NCBI RefSeq assembly: GCF_015472005.1
Contig: NZ_BMAQ01000014.1
Span: 36,373-100,372 of the forward strand
Origin: Insulibacter thermoxylanivorax
Lineage (GTDB): Bacteria > Bacillota > Bacilli > Paenibacillales > DA-C8
DNA length: 64,000 nt
Reading direction: 5' to 3'
Below are positions 35,673-44,784 of the stretch, piece by piece. Position 1 is the first letter of the stretch; the number at the start of each line of letters is the position of its first letter. A model generated the notes under the pieces. That model was not told where the DNA came from. It did not search any database and worked only from the letters and a program-made list of their open reading frames with translations. Position numbers and translations under genes: made by a program.

Positions 35673-38405
35673 TTATTTGATGGATTTTAGTTCCAGTATG
35701 AATTGCATCGCTTGCAGCGGAGTCATGTTCATGAGATCAGCTTCTTGAACACGCTTGTACACCTCTGCCGCGGGATGCGGCACATCGCTTATCTGGAGAT
35801 TCTGTGCAGAAGGTACAGAATTTGCAGAAGTTGCTGCTGGCTGAACATCCGGCTGCAGGGTCTGCATCGCTGGCGGTTGGGCAGCATGGTGCTGCAGATC
35901 CGGCTGTCGCTGCTCGCTTGATTCTTGGATCGCCGCGACATCATCGAAGAGACTTAACTGCACGGGCTGGGAAGCCACGGCGGATTGCAGTTCGCTTGTG
36001 CGGATCTCCAGTGTATTCAGGATCTGATAAGCACGGCTGATGATCGATTCCGGCAAGCCGGCGATCTTCGCACAATAGATTCCGTAGCTCGTATCGGCCG
36101 CACCGCGGATTAACTTGCGCAGGAACGTTACCTCTTCGCCGCTTTCCTTCACATCCATGCGAAAGTTCTGCAGGTACTTAAGCGACTGTTCGAGATGGGC
36201 CAATTCATGAAAATGCGTGGACACCAACGTCTTGCAGCCGATCCGGTCATGGATATATTCGATCACCGACTGGGCTATCGCCATGCCTTCTCCCGTCGAA
36301 GTGCCGCGTCCCAATTCATCGATGATCACAAGGCTGCGCGGTGTAGCACGAGCGGTCATCTGTTGGATATCCTTCATCTCTACCATGAAGGTCGACTGCC
36401 CGCCGATGACATCATCGGCAGCGCCGATCCGCGTGAAGATGCGATCGACGATCGGCAGCGTTGCTTCTCCCGCCGGCACGAAACAGCCGATCTGCGCCAT
36501 GATGGCGATATAAGCGACCTGCCGCATGTAGGTGCTCTTGCCGGCCATATTCGGTCCGGTGATCAGCATCATCCGGCATTCATCGTAACTCAGCTTGGTA
36601 TCGTTGGCGATGAAGGGTTCATCGGCGCCAAGTACCGCTTCGACGACGGGATGCCGTCCTTCGATGATCTCCATATCATATTGATCGGTGATCAATGGCT
36701 TGCGATAACGTCGTTCGGCGCTTACCGTTGCAAGGGACTGCAAGGCATCGATGACAGCGATCATCTCCGCCGCTTTCTGCAAGCGCCCGGTCTCGGCCGC
36801 GATGCGTTCGCGGAGCCGGCAGAACAGATCGTATTCGATATCGACCATCTTCTCCTCGGCTTCCAGGATGAGCGCTTCCTTCTCCTTCAGCTCGGGGGTG
36901 ATGAAGCGTTCCGCATTCGCCAAAGTCTGCTTGCGCTCATAGATGCCTTCCGGCAGAGCATGAAGATTCGCCCGGGTCACTTCGATGTAATAGCCGAATA
37001 CCTTGTTGAATCCTACCTTCAAGGACTTGATGCCCGTACGCTCCCGTTCACGCTGTTCCAATTCAGCGATCCAGCGTTTGCCGTTGGTGCTGGCTTCCCG
37101 CAGCTGGTCCAGCTTCTCATCGCAGCCGGGTTTGATCAAACCGCCTTCACGCACGGAGATCGGCGGATCGTCAACAATCGTCTGCTCGATCCATTCAGCG
37201 ATATCCTGACAGGGGTCGGTGTCCTGGACGAGCTGCTGCAAGGTCTCGGACCCCGAAGATACGGCCAGTTCGATCAGCTGCGGCACTTGCCTCAGAGACT
37301 GCTTCAGCGCATTGAGGTCACGGGCATTCGCCGTCCCATAGACGACCCGGCCGACGAGCCGTTCCATATCATAGATCTCGCGCAGCTGCTGCCTCAGCTC
37401 TTCCCGGGTGATCAGCTGTCCGACCAGGCATTCCACGGCCTCCTGCCGCTGTTCGATCTGCTGTTTGCTGAGCAGGGGCTTGTCCACCCAGCGGCGCAGC
37501 ATGCGTCCGCCCATCGCCGTGACCGTCTTGTCCAGCAGCCACAACAGGGAGCCTTTCTTCGAGCGGTCGCGGCTGGTCTCTGTCAATTCAAGATTGCGCC
37601 GTGTGTATGGATCGAGGATCATATACTGCTGCTTGTCATAGCGGCGAATCTCGCGGATATGGGACAGAGACCGCTTCTGCGTATCGTAGAGATACGTCAT
37701 AAGCTGATCGATGCAGATCCGGGCTGCGGAAGACAGAGCATCCAGCTCCTGCTGCGGAAAATGCCGCTCAGCGATCTCCGAATCCCTGGTCCCGCTGGTC
37801 GTGATCAGCATCTTCTTGTTCATCTGTTCATGGAATCTATGTACGACCGCTTGGAGGCCGCCTTCTGCGATCACCTCAGCCGGATCGTACGCATTGAGCT
37901 CCTCGTACAGCTGCTCCTGATCGGCCTCGAAGTCCGTCACGTACAGCTCTCCGGTGGACAAGTCGCAGGCCGCAATCGCCCAGCGCTGCCCGCCGTCTTG
38001 CAATGTCTCCTCAGCGACGGACATGATGAAGTTATTCGCCGAGCTCTGCAGCGTCTTGTCCTCCATGATCGTGCCCGGCGTCACGATACGCACGATCTCG
38101 CGGCGCACGACGCCTTTGGCTTCGGCGGGATCTTCTACTTGTTCACAGATGGCTACCTTATAGCCTTTCTCTATCAATCTAGCGATGTAGTTCTCGGCAG
38201 AATGATAGGGAACGCCGCACATCGGGATGCGCTCCTCCGCGCCGCCGTCCCGGCCGGTCAGCGTAATCTCCAGTTCCTTCGCTGCCAAGATCGCATCGTC
38301 GAAGAACATTTCATAGAAATCACCAAGCCGGAAAAATAAAAAAGCATCCGGCACCTGTGCTTTGATCTGCAAATATTGTTGGATCATCGGGGTATATTGG
38401 GCCAA
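35673..38405 (-). CDS. mutS: DNA mismatch repair protein MutS
   Basis: About 910 residues from TTG at 38405 (AQYTPMIQQYLQIKAQ), with GGAGGG 9 bases upstream; the frame is open to 38480 but has no better start. Mismatch-recognition motif FFRLGDFYEMFFDDA near residue 27, connector, core, clamp, and ABC-type ATPase: GPNMAGKSTYMRQ, DELGRGTST, STHFHELA. The C-terminal tail (about 800-880) is a Gln/Pro-rich linker before a conserved MutL-interacting helix-turn-helix end (MTPLQAMQFILELK). Confidence 0.96.
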   Translation of the reverse strand: MAQYTPMIQQYLQIKAQVPDAFLFFRLGDFYEMFFDDAILAAKELEITLTGRDGGAEERIPMCGVPYHSAENYIARLIEKGYKVAICEQVEDPAEAKGVVRREIVRIVTPGTIMEDKTLQSSANNFIMSVAEETLQDGGQRWAIAACDLSTGELYVTDFEADQEQLYEELNAYDPAEVIAEGGLQAVVHRFHEQMNKKMLITTSGTRDSEIAERHFPQQELDALSSAARICIDQLMTYLYDTQKRSLSHIREIRRYDKQQYMILDPYTRRNLELTETSRDRSKKGSLLWLLDKTVTAMGGRMLRRWVDKPLLSKQQIEQRQEAVECLVGQLITREELRQQLREIYDMERLVGRVVYGTANARDLNALKQSLRQVPQLIELAVSSGSETLQQLVQDTDPCQDIAEWIEQTIVDDPPISVREGGLIKPGCDEKLDQLREASTNGKRWIAELEQRERERTGIKSLKVGFNKVFGYYIEVTRANLHALPEGIYERKQTLANAERFITPELKEKEALILEAEEKMVDIEYDLFCRLRERIAAETGRLQKAAEMIAVIDALQSLATVSAERRYRKPLITDQYDMEIIEGRHPVVEAVLGADEPFIANDTKLSYDECRMMLITGPNMAGKSTYMRQVAYIAIMAQIGCFVPAGEATLPIVDRIFTRIGAADDVIGGQSTFMVEMKDIQQMTARATPRSLVIIDELGRGTSTGEGMAIAQSVIEYIHDRIGCKTLVSTHFHELAHLEQSLKYLQNFRMDVKESGEEVTFLRKLIRGAADTSYGIYCAKIAGLPESIISRAYQILNTLEIRTSELQSAVASQPVQLSLFDDVAAIQESSEQRQPDLQHHAAQPPAMQTLQPDVQPAATSANSVPSAQNLQISDVPHPAAEVYKRVQEADLMNMTPLQAMQFILELKSIK

Positions 38406-38490
38406 TGGTCGTATCCCTCCAGAATAACCTTCGTCTATTATATCATGATTTGCTGTGAGGTTCCCGACGAATATGCACAAAGAGACACCT

Positions 38491-38640
38491 GCAAATCTAT
38501 GCAGATCTAAATGCAGATTTCTATGCAGATTTCTATGCAGATTTCTATGCAGTTCTCTAGCGAATCTACGCAGATCTCTAACATCTCTCTGTGCAGATTT
38601 CTATACGGATCCCTATGCATATCTACGCAGATCCCGTTGT
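38491..38640. repeat. degenerate 12-bp tandem repeat upstream of mutS
   Basis: ATGCAGATTTCT is repeated exactly at 38511, 38523 and 38535, with a fourth truncated copy at 38547, and diverged copies (tctatgcaga, tctacgcaga, tttctatacgga) fill the rest to about 38640. The array lies between the amidoligase stop and the mutS start. It encodes a Cys/Arg-rich peptide on + strand but there is no start signal, so I treat it as non-coding. Confidence 0.8.
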
Positions 38641-40032
38641 GAACGTGAATCGATCATTGGAGAGATCTGAGAAACCCGGGGTTCCCCAGACCGAGCGGAA
38701 ATCGTCATCCTCGTTCCAGGTCCAGCCTGATTCGATCAAGTGGATGAAAGGCTCCAAATCCATAGCGAGCGAAGCATAGGAGGGCGCCTGCTTGATCTCG
38801 TTCATCCACAGGGGAATCCATTCTCGGAGCACTTCTTTCCTGCCTTCATAGTACGCCCGCTGTATACGAAGGTCAAGGGACGGATTGGCCGTAAGGACAT
38901 GCCCGTGAGCAGCGATCAGCTTGGCTAAGGCGATAACGCCGCGGGTGACGATGGGCGAGACAAGCCAGCTGGCCGGCGTGCGATATTCAAACCCGCCATG
39001 CGGTTTGAGACGGGCATTGCCCAGCCAGCCAAAGGTTGGACGCCGCACCAGGCAGCGCGGGTCTTCGAGGAGCGAGAGCGGCAGTGCGAGGTAATCGTCA
39101 AGCTTGCGCAGCAGCCCGAAGGTAAGTGGAACACCGCTTAGATGGATGTGCCCGCCGGTGTAACAGCCGGCCGCAGGAGAGCCGCCCGCACGCCATTCGA
39201 GGGCGGGATCGGTGATGCGAAGTGCCGCTTCGCGCATGGCGCGCTGGAGATTGGCAAACAGCTGCCGCGGTTCGCCGCTCGGCGCCGGCCGCAGTTCGGC
39301 CAGCGCATGGACGACGCTGCCGCCGAACATGGCAGCGTCATAGCCGGCCGTTCCGCTGCGCGGCAGGAAGCGGTCGGCCGGCACCAACTCGCCGCGCGAA
39401 GTCGTCAGCACGAACTCCACATCGAGGCCGAGGATCACATCGGTCGTGCTGACGCGCTGCGCGGCTCGATCGGCGGCGGCTTTATCCGCTAGCGCCGCCG
39501 CGAATTTCCCGGCGAGCCCTTCGGGCATGCTCGCCGGGAAGGGATTCACGCCGCGTACGGCCAGACGGCCGCGCGGCGCGGAGACGATGCGCACCAGGCC
39601 AAAGTCCAGGCCCAGCGCATATACGGCGCGCACCGCCGTGCGCGCCAAGCGGCGGAGCAGGCGATCGCTGTCTGCTCCGCCCGCGGGGAGCGGCAGTTCC
39701 CGCGGCAAGCCGAGTGCACCGCCGCTCCTCGCCACAACGCGATGATAAACGGCGACCACGCGGTGCTCGACGACGGCCACTTCGTATTCCGGCGTCATCG
39801 CTGCCGCTCCCCGCTCCTCATCTGTCAGCACCCCGCACCACGCCATGATCCGGCGGAATACCTTGCGCTGATAAGCACGCCCTGCGTACCGCCATCCCTC
39901 ATAACCTTCCAGCCAGGTCTCGGCTGACGAGGCCGCTGTCCCCATAAGCCCCAGATGTGGAATGACTCTTCCCAGCCAACGCTGATATGCTTCATATCCG
40001 AGCGTTTCCGCCCGTTCTGCCGCTGTCGCCAT
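38623..40032 (-). CDS. putative amidoligase (COOH-NH2 ligase type 2)
   Basis: About 469 residues from ATG at 40032. Motifs GLDVEFVL near residue 210, LRPAPSGEPRQLFANLQ, GGHIHLSGVPL and GGFEYRTPASWL are those of the phage-type COOH-NH2 ligases of the ATP-grasp-related glutamine-synthetase fold, which join amino acids or peptides by amide bonds. It lies next to cotE, so a role in spore-coat or peptidoglycan-peptide modification is plausible but inferred. The central part (39.2-39.7 kb) is much more GC-rich and Ala/Arg-rich than its neighbours. Confidence 0.8.
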   Translation of the reverse strand: MATAAERAETLGYEAYQRWLGRVIPHLGLMGTAASSAETWLEGYEGWRYAGRAYQRKVFRRIMAWCGVLTDEERGAAAMTPEYEVAVVEHRVVAVYHRVVARSGGALGLPRELPLPAGGADSDRLLRRLARTAVRAVYALGLDFGLVRIVSAPRGRLAVRGVNPFPASMPEGLAGKFAAALADKAAADRAAQRVSTTDVILGLDVEFVLTTSRGELVPADRFLPRSGTAGYDAAMFGGSVVHALAELRPAPSGEPRQLFANLQRAMREAALRITDPALEWRAGGSPAAGCYTGGHIHLSGVPLTFGLLRKLDDYLALPLSLLEDPRCLVRRPTFGWLGNARLKPHGGFEYRTPASWLVSPIVTRGVIALAKLIAAHGHVLTANPSLDLRIQRAYYEGRKEVLREWIPLWMNEIKQAPSYASLAMDLEPFIHLIESGWTWNEDDDFRSVWGTPGFSDLSNDRFTFTTGSA

Positions 40033-40116
40033 CTTATACCCTGCGCCCCTCTCACTGTTGCACACGCATTCCGCTCATACCCATAAACCGACTACTCATA
40101 GTTCTGCCAAAAGTAC

Positions 40117-40140
40117 AAAGAAAGAGGGCCCTCGCCCTCT
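40117..40140 (-). terminator. terminator of cotE
   Basis: AGAGGGC-GAGG-GCCCTCT on the minus strand (7-bp stem, 4-nt loop) is followed by TTCTTTG, about 40 bp after the cotE stop. Confidence 0.7.
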
Positions 40141-40180
40141 CCATTCGTCCAGAATCGGCATATGATTGAATGAGACCAGA

Positions 40181-40744
40181 TTACAGTTCATCATCCAACA
40201 GATCTGCATCCAAGTCGTCGAAGTCTCCCGAGATGCTGTCGCCGAAATCAAGCGTCTTATCACCAAAATCATCGCAGCCGCCTTCACATACGACCACGCA
40301 TACCTTGGTTTCGGCGATCATCTCCGCCTCGAATTCCCGTTCCACGCGGATGATCACATGTTGACCGTTGGATGACACGCTGGCTTCCACACAGCTTGGT
40401 TCCTGCGTCGCTTGCGCTGTTACTTCTTCCGTGGAAGTGCGGTGTTTCGGATCCAGATAGGACAGCGGTACGATTTCGGAATAGGAGATCGTTTCCTTAG
40501 CTACGTCCGTTTTGGTGTTCTTGTCGTATGAATACCAGATGTTAATATCATAAGTACCTACCACCTCGATGCCGTCACCGCTTCTGACCGCGTCGTACTG
40601 GTGGTTTATAAGCCATGCGCCCAGAATGCTCGACGGTCTGTGGGGCGGGGTTACGGTATGTGTCACTTGTGAGAACTTACGACCCTTGCCGCATACTGCT
40701 TTGGTGATGATCTCACGGCAGCGTGTGTCTTTTACGATCGACAT
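40181..40744 (-). CDS. cotE: outer spore coat morphogenetic protein CotE
   Basis: 187 residues from ATG at 40744 (MSIVKDTRCREIITKAVCGKG), AGGAGG upstream. The CotE core is evident: TRCREIITKAVCGKG, ILGAWLINHQYDA, GTYDINIWYSYDKNTKT. The C-terminus is a strongly acidic tail (DFGDSISGDFDDLDADLLDDEL), typical of the family. CotE organises the outer coat. The cotE-mutS-mutL order matches Bacillus apart from the inserted amidoligase and protease. Confidence 0.95.
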   Translation of the reverse strand: MSIVKDTRCREIITKAVCGKGRKFSQVTHTVTPPHRPSSILGAWLINHQYDAVRSGDGIEVVGTYDINIWYSYDKNTKTDVAKETISYSEIVPLSYLDPKHRTSTEEVTAQATQEPSCVEASVSSNGQHVIIRVEREFEAEMIAETKVCVVVCEGGCDDFGDKTLDFGDSISGDFDDLDADLLDDEL

Positions 40745-41059
40745 CCTTTCAACCTCCTCCATACAATCTAATACACTAACAAGTGTATGCAGGACATTCG
40801 TCTAGGGTGACACACATTTGCTGAATGTGAAGAATTGCAGACACCTCAGCTCCCTTATATCCCGCATCGCGCCAAACACCTTTTTCATTCACGGTCGTAT
40901 CGATTCATTCATTGGTTTACACAGATGAAATTACCCATCGACGCTTCTAATACACGATATGACATCCATATGAAAATCATGAATCATTTATGAGCAGCGT
41001 CGGCGCAAATTATATGGAAGAGGCCGGTCTGTTCGGATTCGATCAGCTCAGCGCTCGTA
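40745..41059. other. intergenic region between cotE and ogt
   Basis: About 315 bp with no open frame carrying a ribosome site and no strong hairpin. It should contain the mother-cell promoter of cotE, which I could not place confidently. Confidence 0.4.
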
Positions 41060-41596
41060 TCAACCCTCCACAACCCCATCTCTCACGGTGAGACCTTCGA
41101 TCGCAAGCAGCCTCGTTTTCAGGTCAAGACCGCCGCCGAATCCCGTCAACGTCCGATCCTTCCCAATGACCCGGTGACACGGAATAACGATCATCAAAGG
41201 GTTCGCACCAACTGCCGCGCCTACTGCACGTACAGCCTTCGGACGGCCGATCGCGTCTGCGATCTGCGCGTAAGTCACCGTTTCCCCGTATGGGATCTTG
41301 CACAGGGAACGCCACACCGCCTCCTGGAAAGCCGTTCCCTTATACACCAGAGGCATATCGAACTCTTTAAGCTGACCTTTCAGATAGGCCTCAATTTGTT
41401 CTATATATGGACGCATCCGTTCCGGATCCTGCACAAGGGTGTACCCTCGGCAGTGCTTTCCAGTCCAGGCCAACCATTCATCATAGGGCTGCTCCTCCCG
41501 ATCGATATAACACAATCCTTCTTCAACTGCTGCGACGACGAATTTCCAATGTTCAAAAGAAAGCGTCGCCCACCATACCTTCTTCTCTGTCTCCAC
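41060..41596 (-). CDS. ogt: methylated-DNA-protein-cysteine methyltransferase
   Basis: About 178 residues. The active-site motif IPCHRVIGKD with GTAFQEAVWRSLCKIPYGET and the NPLMIVIPCH segment identify the Ogt/MGMT family, which removes alkyl groups from O6-guanine in one irreversible step. GTG at 41596 has AGGAGG nine bases upstream; the ATG at 41605 is only one base from that site and the TTG at 41632 lacks one, so both are less likely. Short N-terminal domain as in YqhH-like enzymes. Confidence 0.9.
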   Translation of the reverse strand: METEKKVWWATLSFEHWKFVVAAVEEGLCYIDREEQPYDEWLAWTGKHCRGYTLVQDPERMRPYIEQIEAYLKGQLKEFDMPLVYKGTAFQEAVWRSLCKIPYGETVTYAQIADAIGRPKAVRAVGAAVGANPLMIVIPCHRVIGKDRTLTGFGGGLDLKTRLLAIEGLTVRDGVVEG

Positions 41597-41696
41597 TTCC
41601 AGCATCCCTCCTCTCTTTACTTCTTTGCTCAAATTCTCGTGCGTATAGAATTGTAATAGTACCCCGATAGATATTTAGATGACGATGATCTTCTCT

Positions 41697-41892
41697 CCTC
41701 AACCCCTTGTATCCTTGTATACTAGTATCCAAAAGGCTGGTATACTATGTTATTCTAGCATTCCTTTGGTAACCAAAACACTGTACTGCTGCATTCTTTT
41801 ATTATCCAAAACACTGTACTGCTGCATTCTTTTATTATCCAAAAGCACTGGTATACTTGCATCCTTGTATACTAGTATTCAAGGGGTTTGAG
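41697..41892. repeat. MITE-like element with 33-bp internal tandem repeats
   Basis: Ends CTCAACCCCTTG and (complement) CTCAAACCCCTTG form imperfect terminal inverted repeats. Inside, an 18-bp direct repeat ATCCTTGTATACTAGTAT occurs at 41711-41728 and 41861-41878. Between them a 33-bp unit beginning CCAAAACACTGTACTGC is present twice, exactly, at 41773-41805 and 41806-41838, with two partial copies. No target-site duplication is evident. No transposase is present. Confidence 0.65.
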
Positions 41893-41954
41893 AGTAAGAA
41901 ACAACTTTTTATTTTTGCGAAAGTTAGCCGTCTCCGACAATCTTCAAGAACCAG

Positions 41955-42015
41955 AATAAGCGGCAATACAACGCATCCGTCAACCCCGTTCTCGTTATAT
42001 TGCCGCTTATCTTTT
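41955..42015. terminator. terminator of the M32 carboxypeptidase gene
   Basis: AATAAGCGGCAATA and TATTGCCGCTTAT form a 13-bp stem round a 33-nt loop, with TCTTTT on + strand. Located 50 bp after the gene's stop; may work both ways. Confidence 0.65.
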
Positions 42016-42067
42016 GATTAATGCGAAGGCATCATCGCATTCGCATCATATCTTTTTCATCCATTCA

Positions 42068-43585
42068 TTATTCCAACTCATACAATTCGCCGAACTTCGT
42101 CTTCAGATGATCCAAGAGATACTGAACGTTCAGCTCTTCTCCAGTTACCTGAACGATGAAGCGTTCCGGCTTCATCACCGCGCCATGGCGATAGATGCGC
42201 TCCGTTAACCAATTCTTGATCGGCGCGAACTCCCCTTGCTCCACAAGCTCATCCAGATTAGGCAGATCTCGGCGAATCGCCGCTGTGATCTGGGCAGCGT
42301 ACATATTCCCCAGCGAGTAGGATGGGAAGTAGCCGAAGGAGCCGCCGGACCAGTGAACATCCTGCAGTACGCCTTCGCCGTCATGCTGCGGGCGCAGCCC
42401 CAGGTATTCCTCGTATTTTGCATTCCAGATCTCAGGCAGGTCCTTCACTTCAATCTGTCCTGCGATTAACTGCTTCTCGATCTCATAACGAATCATGATA
42501 TGCAGATTATAAGTAAGCTCATCGGCTTCGATCCGGATCAGGGACGGCTCGGATTTGTTGATGGCGCGGTAGAATTGATCCACCGTAACCTCATCCAACT
42601 GCCCCGGGAAATGCTTCTGCAGTTCCGGCAAGTAACGGTTCCAGAACGGACGGCTCATGCCGATGAAGATCTCCCAGAAACGGGACTGGGATTCATGGAT
42701 GCCGTAGGAAGCCCCCTGTGCCAAAGTCGTTCCAGCGATCTCTTCAGCGATGTTCTGCTCATAGAGCGCATGACCGCATTCATGAATCGTACTGAAAAGA
42801 GCAAAGGTGAGTTCATCCGGTTTGAAACGCGTCGTGATCCGCACGTCTCCCGGATTCAATCCTATAGCAAAAGGATGCTCCGTCTCATCGATCCGGCCGG
42901 CGTTGAAGTCATAGCCAAGCTCCTGTACGATGTAGCGGTTGAAGGCGAGTTGTTTCTCTTTGTCAAACGGTTGATTCAGGAAGGACGTATCCGGTTTGAT
43001 GCCGCTGTCCTTCACCTGAGCGACGAGGGGCACCAACTGATCTTTCACTTGACCGAACCATTCATCGAGCTGACGCACCGTTAAGCCGGGTTCATAGTCC
43101 TCCAGCAGAGCGTTATACGGATGATCTTCATATCCCCACAGCTCAGCGAATTTGCGGTTATAATCGACGATCTTCTCCAGATAAGGCTGGAACGCTTTGA
43201 AGTCAGCGTTTCGCTTCGCCTCTTCCCAGACCGATTCCGCCTCCGCGGTAAGCGTGACATAGGCTTGGAACTGATCCGTAGGGATCTTCCGGCTGCGATC
43301 ATACTGCAGCTTCATCGTCTCCACCGCGCGCTGTTCGATTTCGCTTAGACCGGTGAACACGTCCGGCTGAGCAAGCGCCTCCAGCATCTTTCCCATCTCA
43401 TCGGAGACCGTTAATTTGTGCGCTTCCGTATGCAGCAAGCCCACGGTCTTGGAACGCTGTGCCACGCCTTTCTTTGGGGCGCCGGTGCGCAGATCCCAGA
43501 GCAGGAGCCCTACCGCTTCTCCGTAGCTCTTGATCGTTCGCAGGCGTTCCATAAATCTTGTTTTGATCTCGTTCGTATTCGACAT
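42068..43585 (-). CDS. M32 family metallocarboxypeptidase
   Basis: 505 residues. Zinc motif HECGHALYEQ (HExxH variant) near residue 266, the downstream Glu in GIHESQSRFWE, and the M32 signatures DVRITTRF and IRIEADELTYNLH are visible. Family enzymes are cytosolic, release broad C-terminal residues, and are homologues of Thermus Taq carboxypeptidase. ATG at 43585 with GGGAGTGAACG upstream. Stands alone. Confidence 0.94.
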   Translation of the reverse strand: MSNTNEIKTRFMERLRTIKSYGEAVGLLLWDLRTGAPKKGVAQRSKTVGLLHTEAHKLTVSDEMGKMLEALAQPDVFTGLSEIEQRAVETMKLQYDRSRKIPTDQFQAYVTLTAEAESVWEEAKRNADFKAFQPYLEKIVDYNRKFAELWGYEDHPYNALLEDYEPGLTVRQLDEWFGQVKDQLVPLVAQVKDSGIKPDTSFLNQPFDKEKQLAFNRYIVQELGYDFNAGRIDETEHPFAIGLNPGDVRITTRFKPDELTFALFSTIHECGHALYEQNIAEEIAGTTLAQGASYGIHESQSRFWEIFIGMSRPFWNRYLPELQKHFPGQLDEVTVDQFYRAINKSEPSLIRIEADELTYNLHIMIRYEIEKQLIAGQIEVKDLPEIWNAKYEEYLGLRPQHDGEGVLQDVHWSGGSFGYFPSYSLGNMYAAQITAAIRRDLPNLDELVEQGEFAPIKNWLTERIYRHGAVMKPERFIVQVTGEELNVQYLLDHLKTKFGELYELE

Positions 43586-43719
43586 GTATCGTTCACTCCC
43601 AACTGCATCATTATGGATCCATACTCCACTTCATATAGTATGAATGATCAAAAGACCAACTGCAAATGACGAAAAGCTCAGGTAAAATTCTGTGAAAAGT
43701 TCATGCAAAAAAAAAAAAA

Positions 43720-43748
43720 ATGACGTTCCAGATGAAATATGATACAAT
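43720..43748 (+). promoter_or_regulatory. candidate promoter of the YqkB-like gene
   Basis: ATGACG (43720-43725) and TACAAT (43743-43748) are 17 bp apart; a 14-A tract lies immediately upstream like an UP element. The start codon follows 25 bp later after AAAGGAGG. Confidence 0.45.
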
Positions 43749-43772
43749 TCCTCGAAAAGGAGGTTCGATCCG

Positions 43773-44108
43773 ATGATCCACATCCAGGTAACTCCTGAAG
43801 CAGCAAATCGTCTTCGTTCCCTTGCAGGAGATCAAGAAGCGGTCTTCAAACTGGTGTACGATATAGATGGCTGCGGCTGCGGTGTGAACGGCGTGCCGGC
43901 CTTATGGATCTTAAGTCCATCAGCCAAAGAGGCCGGTGTAAGCTTTGCTTCCACGAATCCCGCAGAGATTATCTACGATCCGCAGCAAGAGGTATTCTTC
44001 GAAGAACAGATGAATCTAAGGTATACAGCCGAAACGCAAGCCCTTACCTTAAGCAGCAACGGGCAAATCTATGCCCGAGACATCGCTGTGGTAGACAAAC
44101 GAAGCTAA
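43773..44108 (+). CDS. iron-sulfur cluster biosynthesis family protein (YqkB-like)
   Basis: 111 residues: MIHIQVTPEAANRLRSL and a DGCGCGVNGVPALWI motif, where two or three Cys replace the HesB pattern of classical IscA proteins. This fits the small HesB-like YqkB family. Predicted to bind iron or help cluster assembly, but with only the N-terminal CxCG cluster this is uncertain. AAAGGAGG is upstream; carbonic anhydrase follows within 45 bp on the same strand. Confidence 0.8.
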   Translation: MIHIQVTPEAANRLRSLAGDQEAVFKLVYDIDGCGCGVNGVPALWILSPSAKEAGVSFASTNPAEIIYDPQQEVFFEEQMNLRYTAETQALTLSSNGQIYARDIAVVDKRS

Positions 44109-44151
44109 TCTTATCGAATATGATCAGATTCGGATGTTAGGAAGGTGTATG

Positions 44152-44718
44152 ATGCCAAATTTAGTTGATATCCTCAGATTTAACGAACATTTCGTAGCGA
44201 ACAAAGAGTATCAGCAGTATCTGACGAATCGCTATCCGAACAAGAAGATGGTGATCCTCACCTGCATGGACACGCGCCTTACTGAACTTCTGCCTAAGGC
44301 GTTAAACCTGCGCAACGGGGATGCCAAGATTATCAAGAACGCCGGAGCCATCGTGCTCCAGCCCTTCGGCAATGTGATGAGAAGCATCCTCGTCGCCATC
44401 TATAAACTGAATGCAGAAGAAATCTTCGTCATCGGTCACCATGATTGCGGCATGACCGGGATGAATGCGGATCATATCATCGATCAGGCCGTTGTTCGCG
44501 GCGTCGATCCGAAGATTATGGAGATCCTCAAGAACGCAGGCATCGATCTGCGCAGATGGCTGCGCGGTTTTAATGACGTCGAGGAAGGCGTGCGAAACAG
44601 CGTGCGGATCATTCGCAATCACCCTCTTCTCCCGCCGGGCACGGCGGTTCACGGCTTGCTCATCCATCCGGAGACCGGAAAGCTCGATGTCGTCATCAAC
44701 GGCTACGAATCCCAGTGA
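44152..44718 (+). CDS. beta-class carbonic anhydrase (YtiB-like)
   Basis: About 188 residues (MPNLVDILRFNEHFV). Zinc ligands lie in ILTCMDTRLTE (Cys, with the Asp-Arg dyad) and VIGHHDCGMTG (His, Cys). This is the YtiB type found in Bacilli. It interconverts CO2 and bicarbonate. Two tandem ATGs exist (44149, 44152); the second has the better distance from AGGAAGG. Confidence 0.92.
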   Translation: MPNLVDILRFNEHFVANKEYQQYLTNRYPNKKMVILTCMDTRLTELLPKALNLRNGDAKIIKNAGAIVLQPFGNVMRSILVAIYKLNAEEIFVIGHHDCGMTGMNADHIIDQAVVRGVDPKIMEILKNAGIDLRRWLRGFNDVEEGVRNSVRIIRNHPLLPPGTAVHGLLIHPETGKLDVVINGYESQ

Positions 44719-44784
44719 TGTGCATACTAAGGGAAGTGCGCAGTTCCCGGAGATCATATAAGGAACCTATACGGAGGAATGACG

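Noticed and set aside
36195..38339. 714-codon + strand frame
   Set aside because: Antisense of mutS, with no start signal and no recognisable domain.
38491..38640. CRISPR array
   Set aside because: Units are 12 bp, contiguous, without spacers and decayed; no cas genes nearby.
38455..38670. Cys/Arg-rich + strand frame
   Set aside because: Produced by translating the 12-bp tandem repeat; no ribosome site.
41773..41838. CRISPR-like repeat
   Set aside because: Two contiguous identical 33-bp units with no spacer between them.
41679..41891. + strand frame with LLLSK repeats
   Set aside because: Translation of the 33-bp repeats in the MITE-like element; no ribosome site and no real domain.
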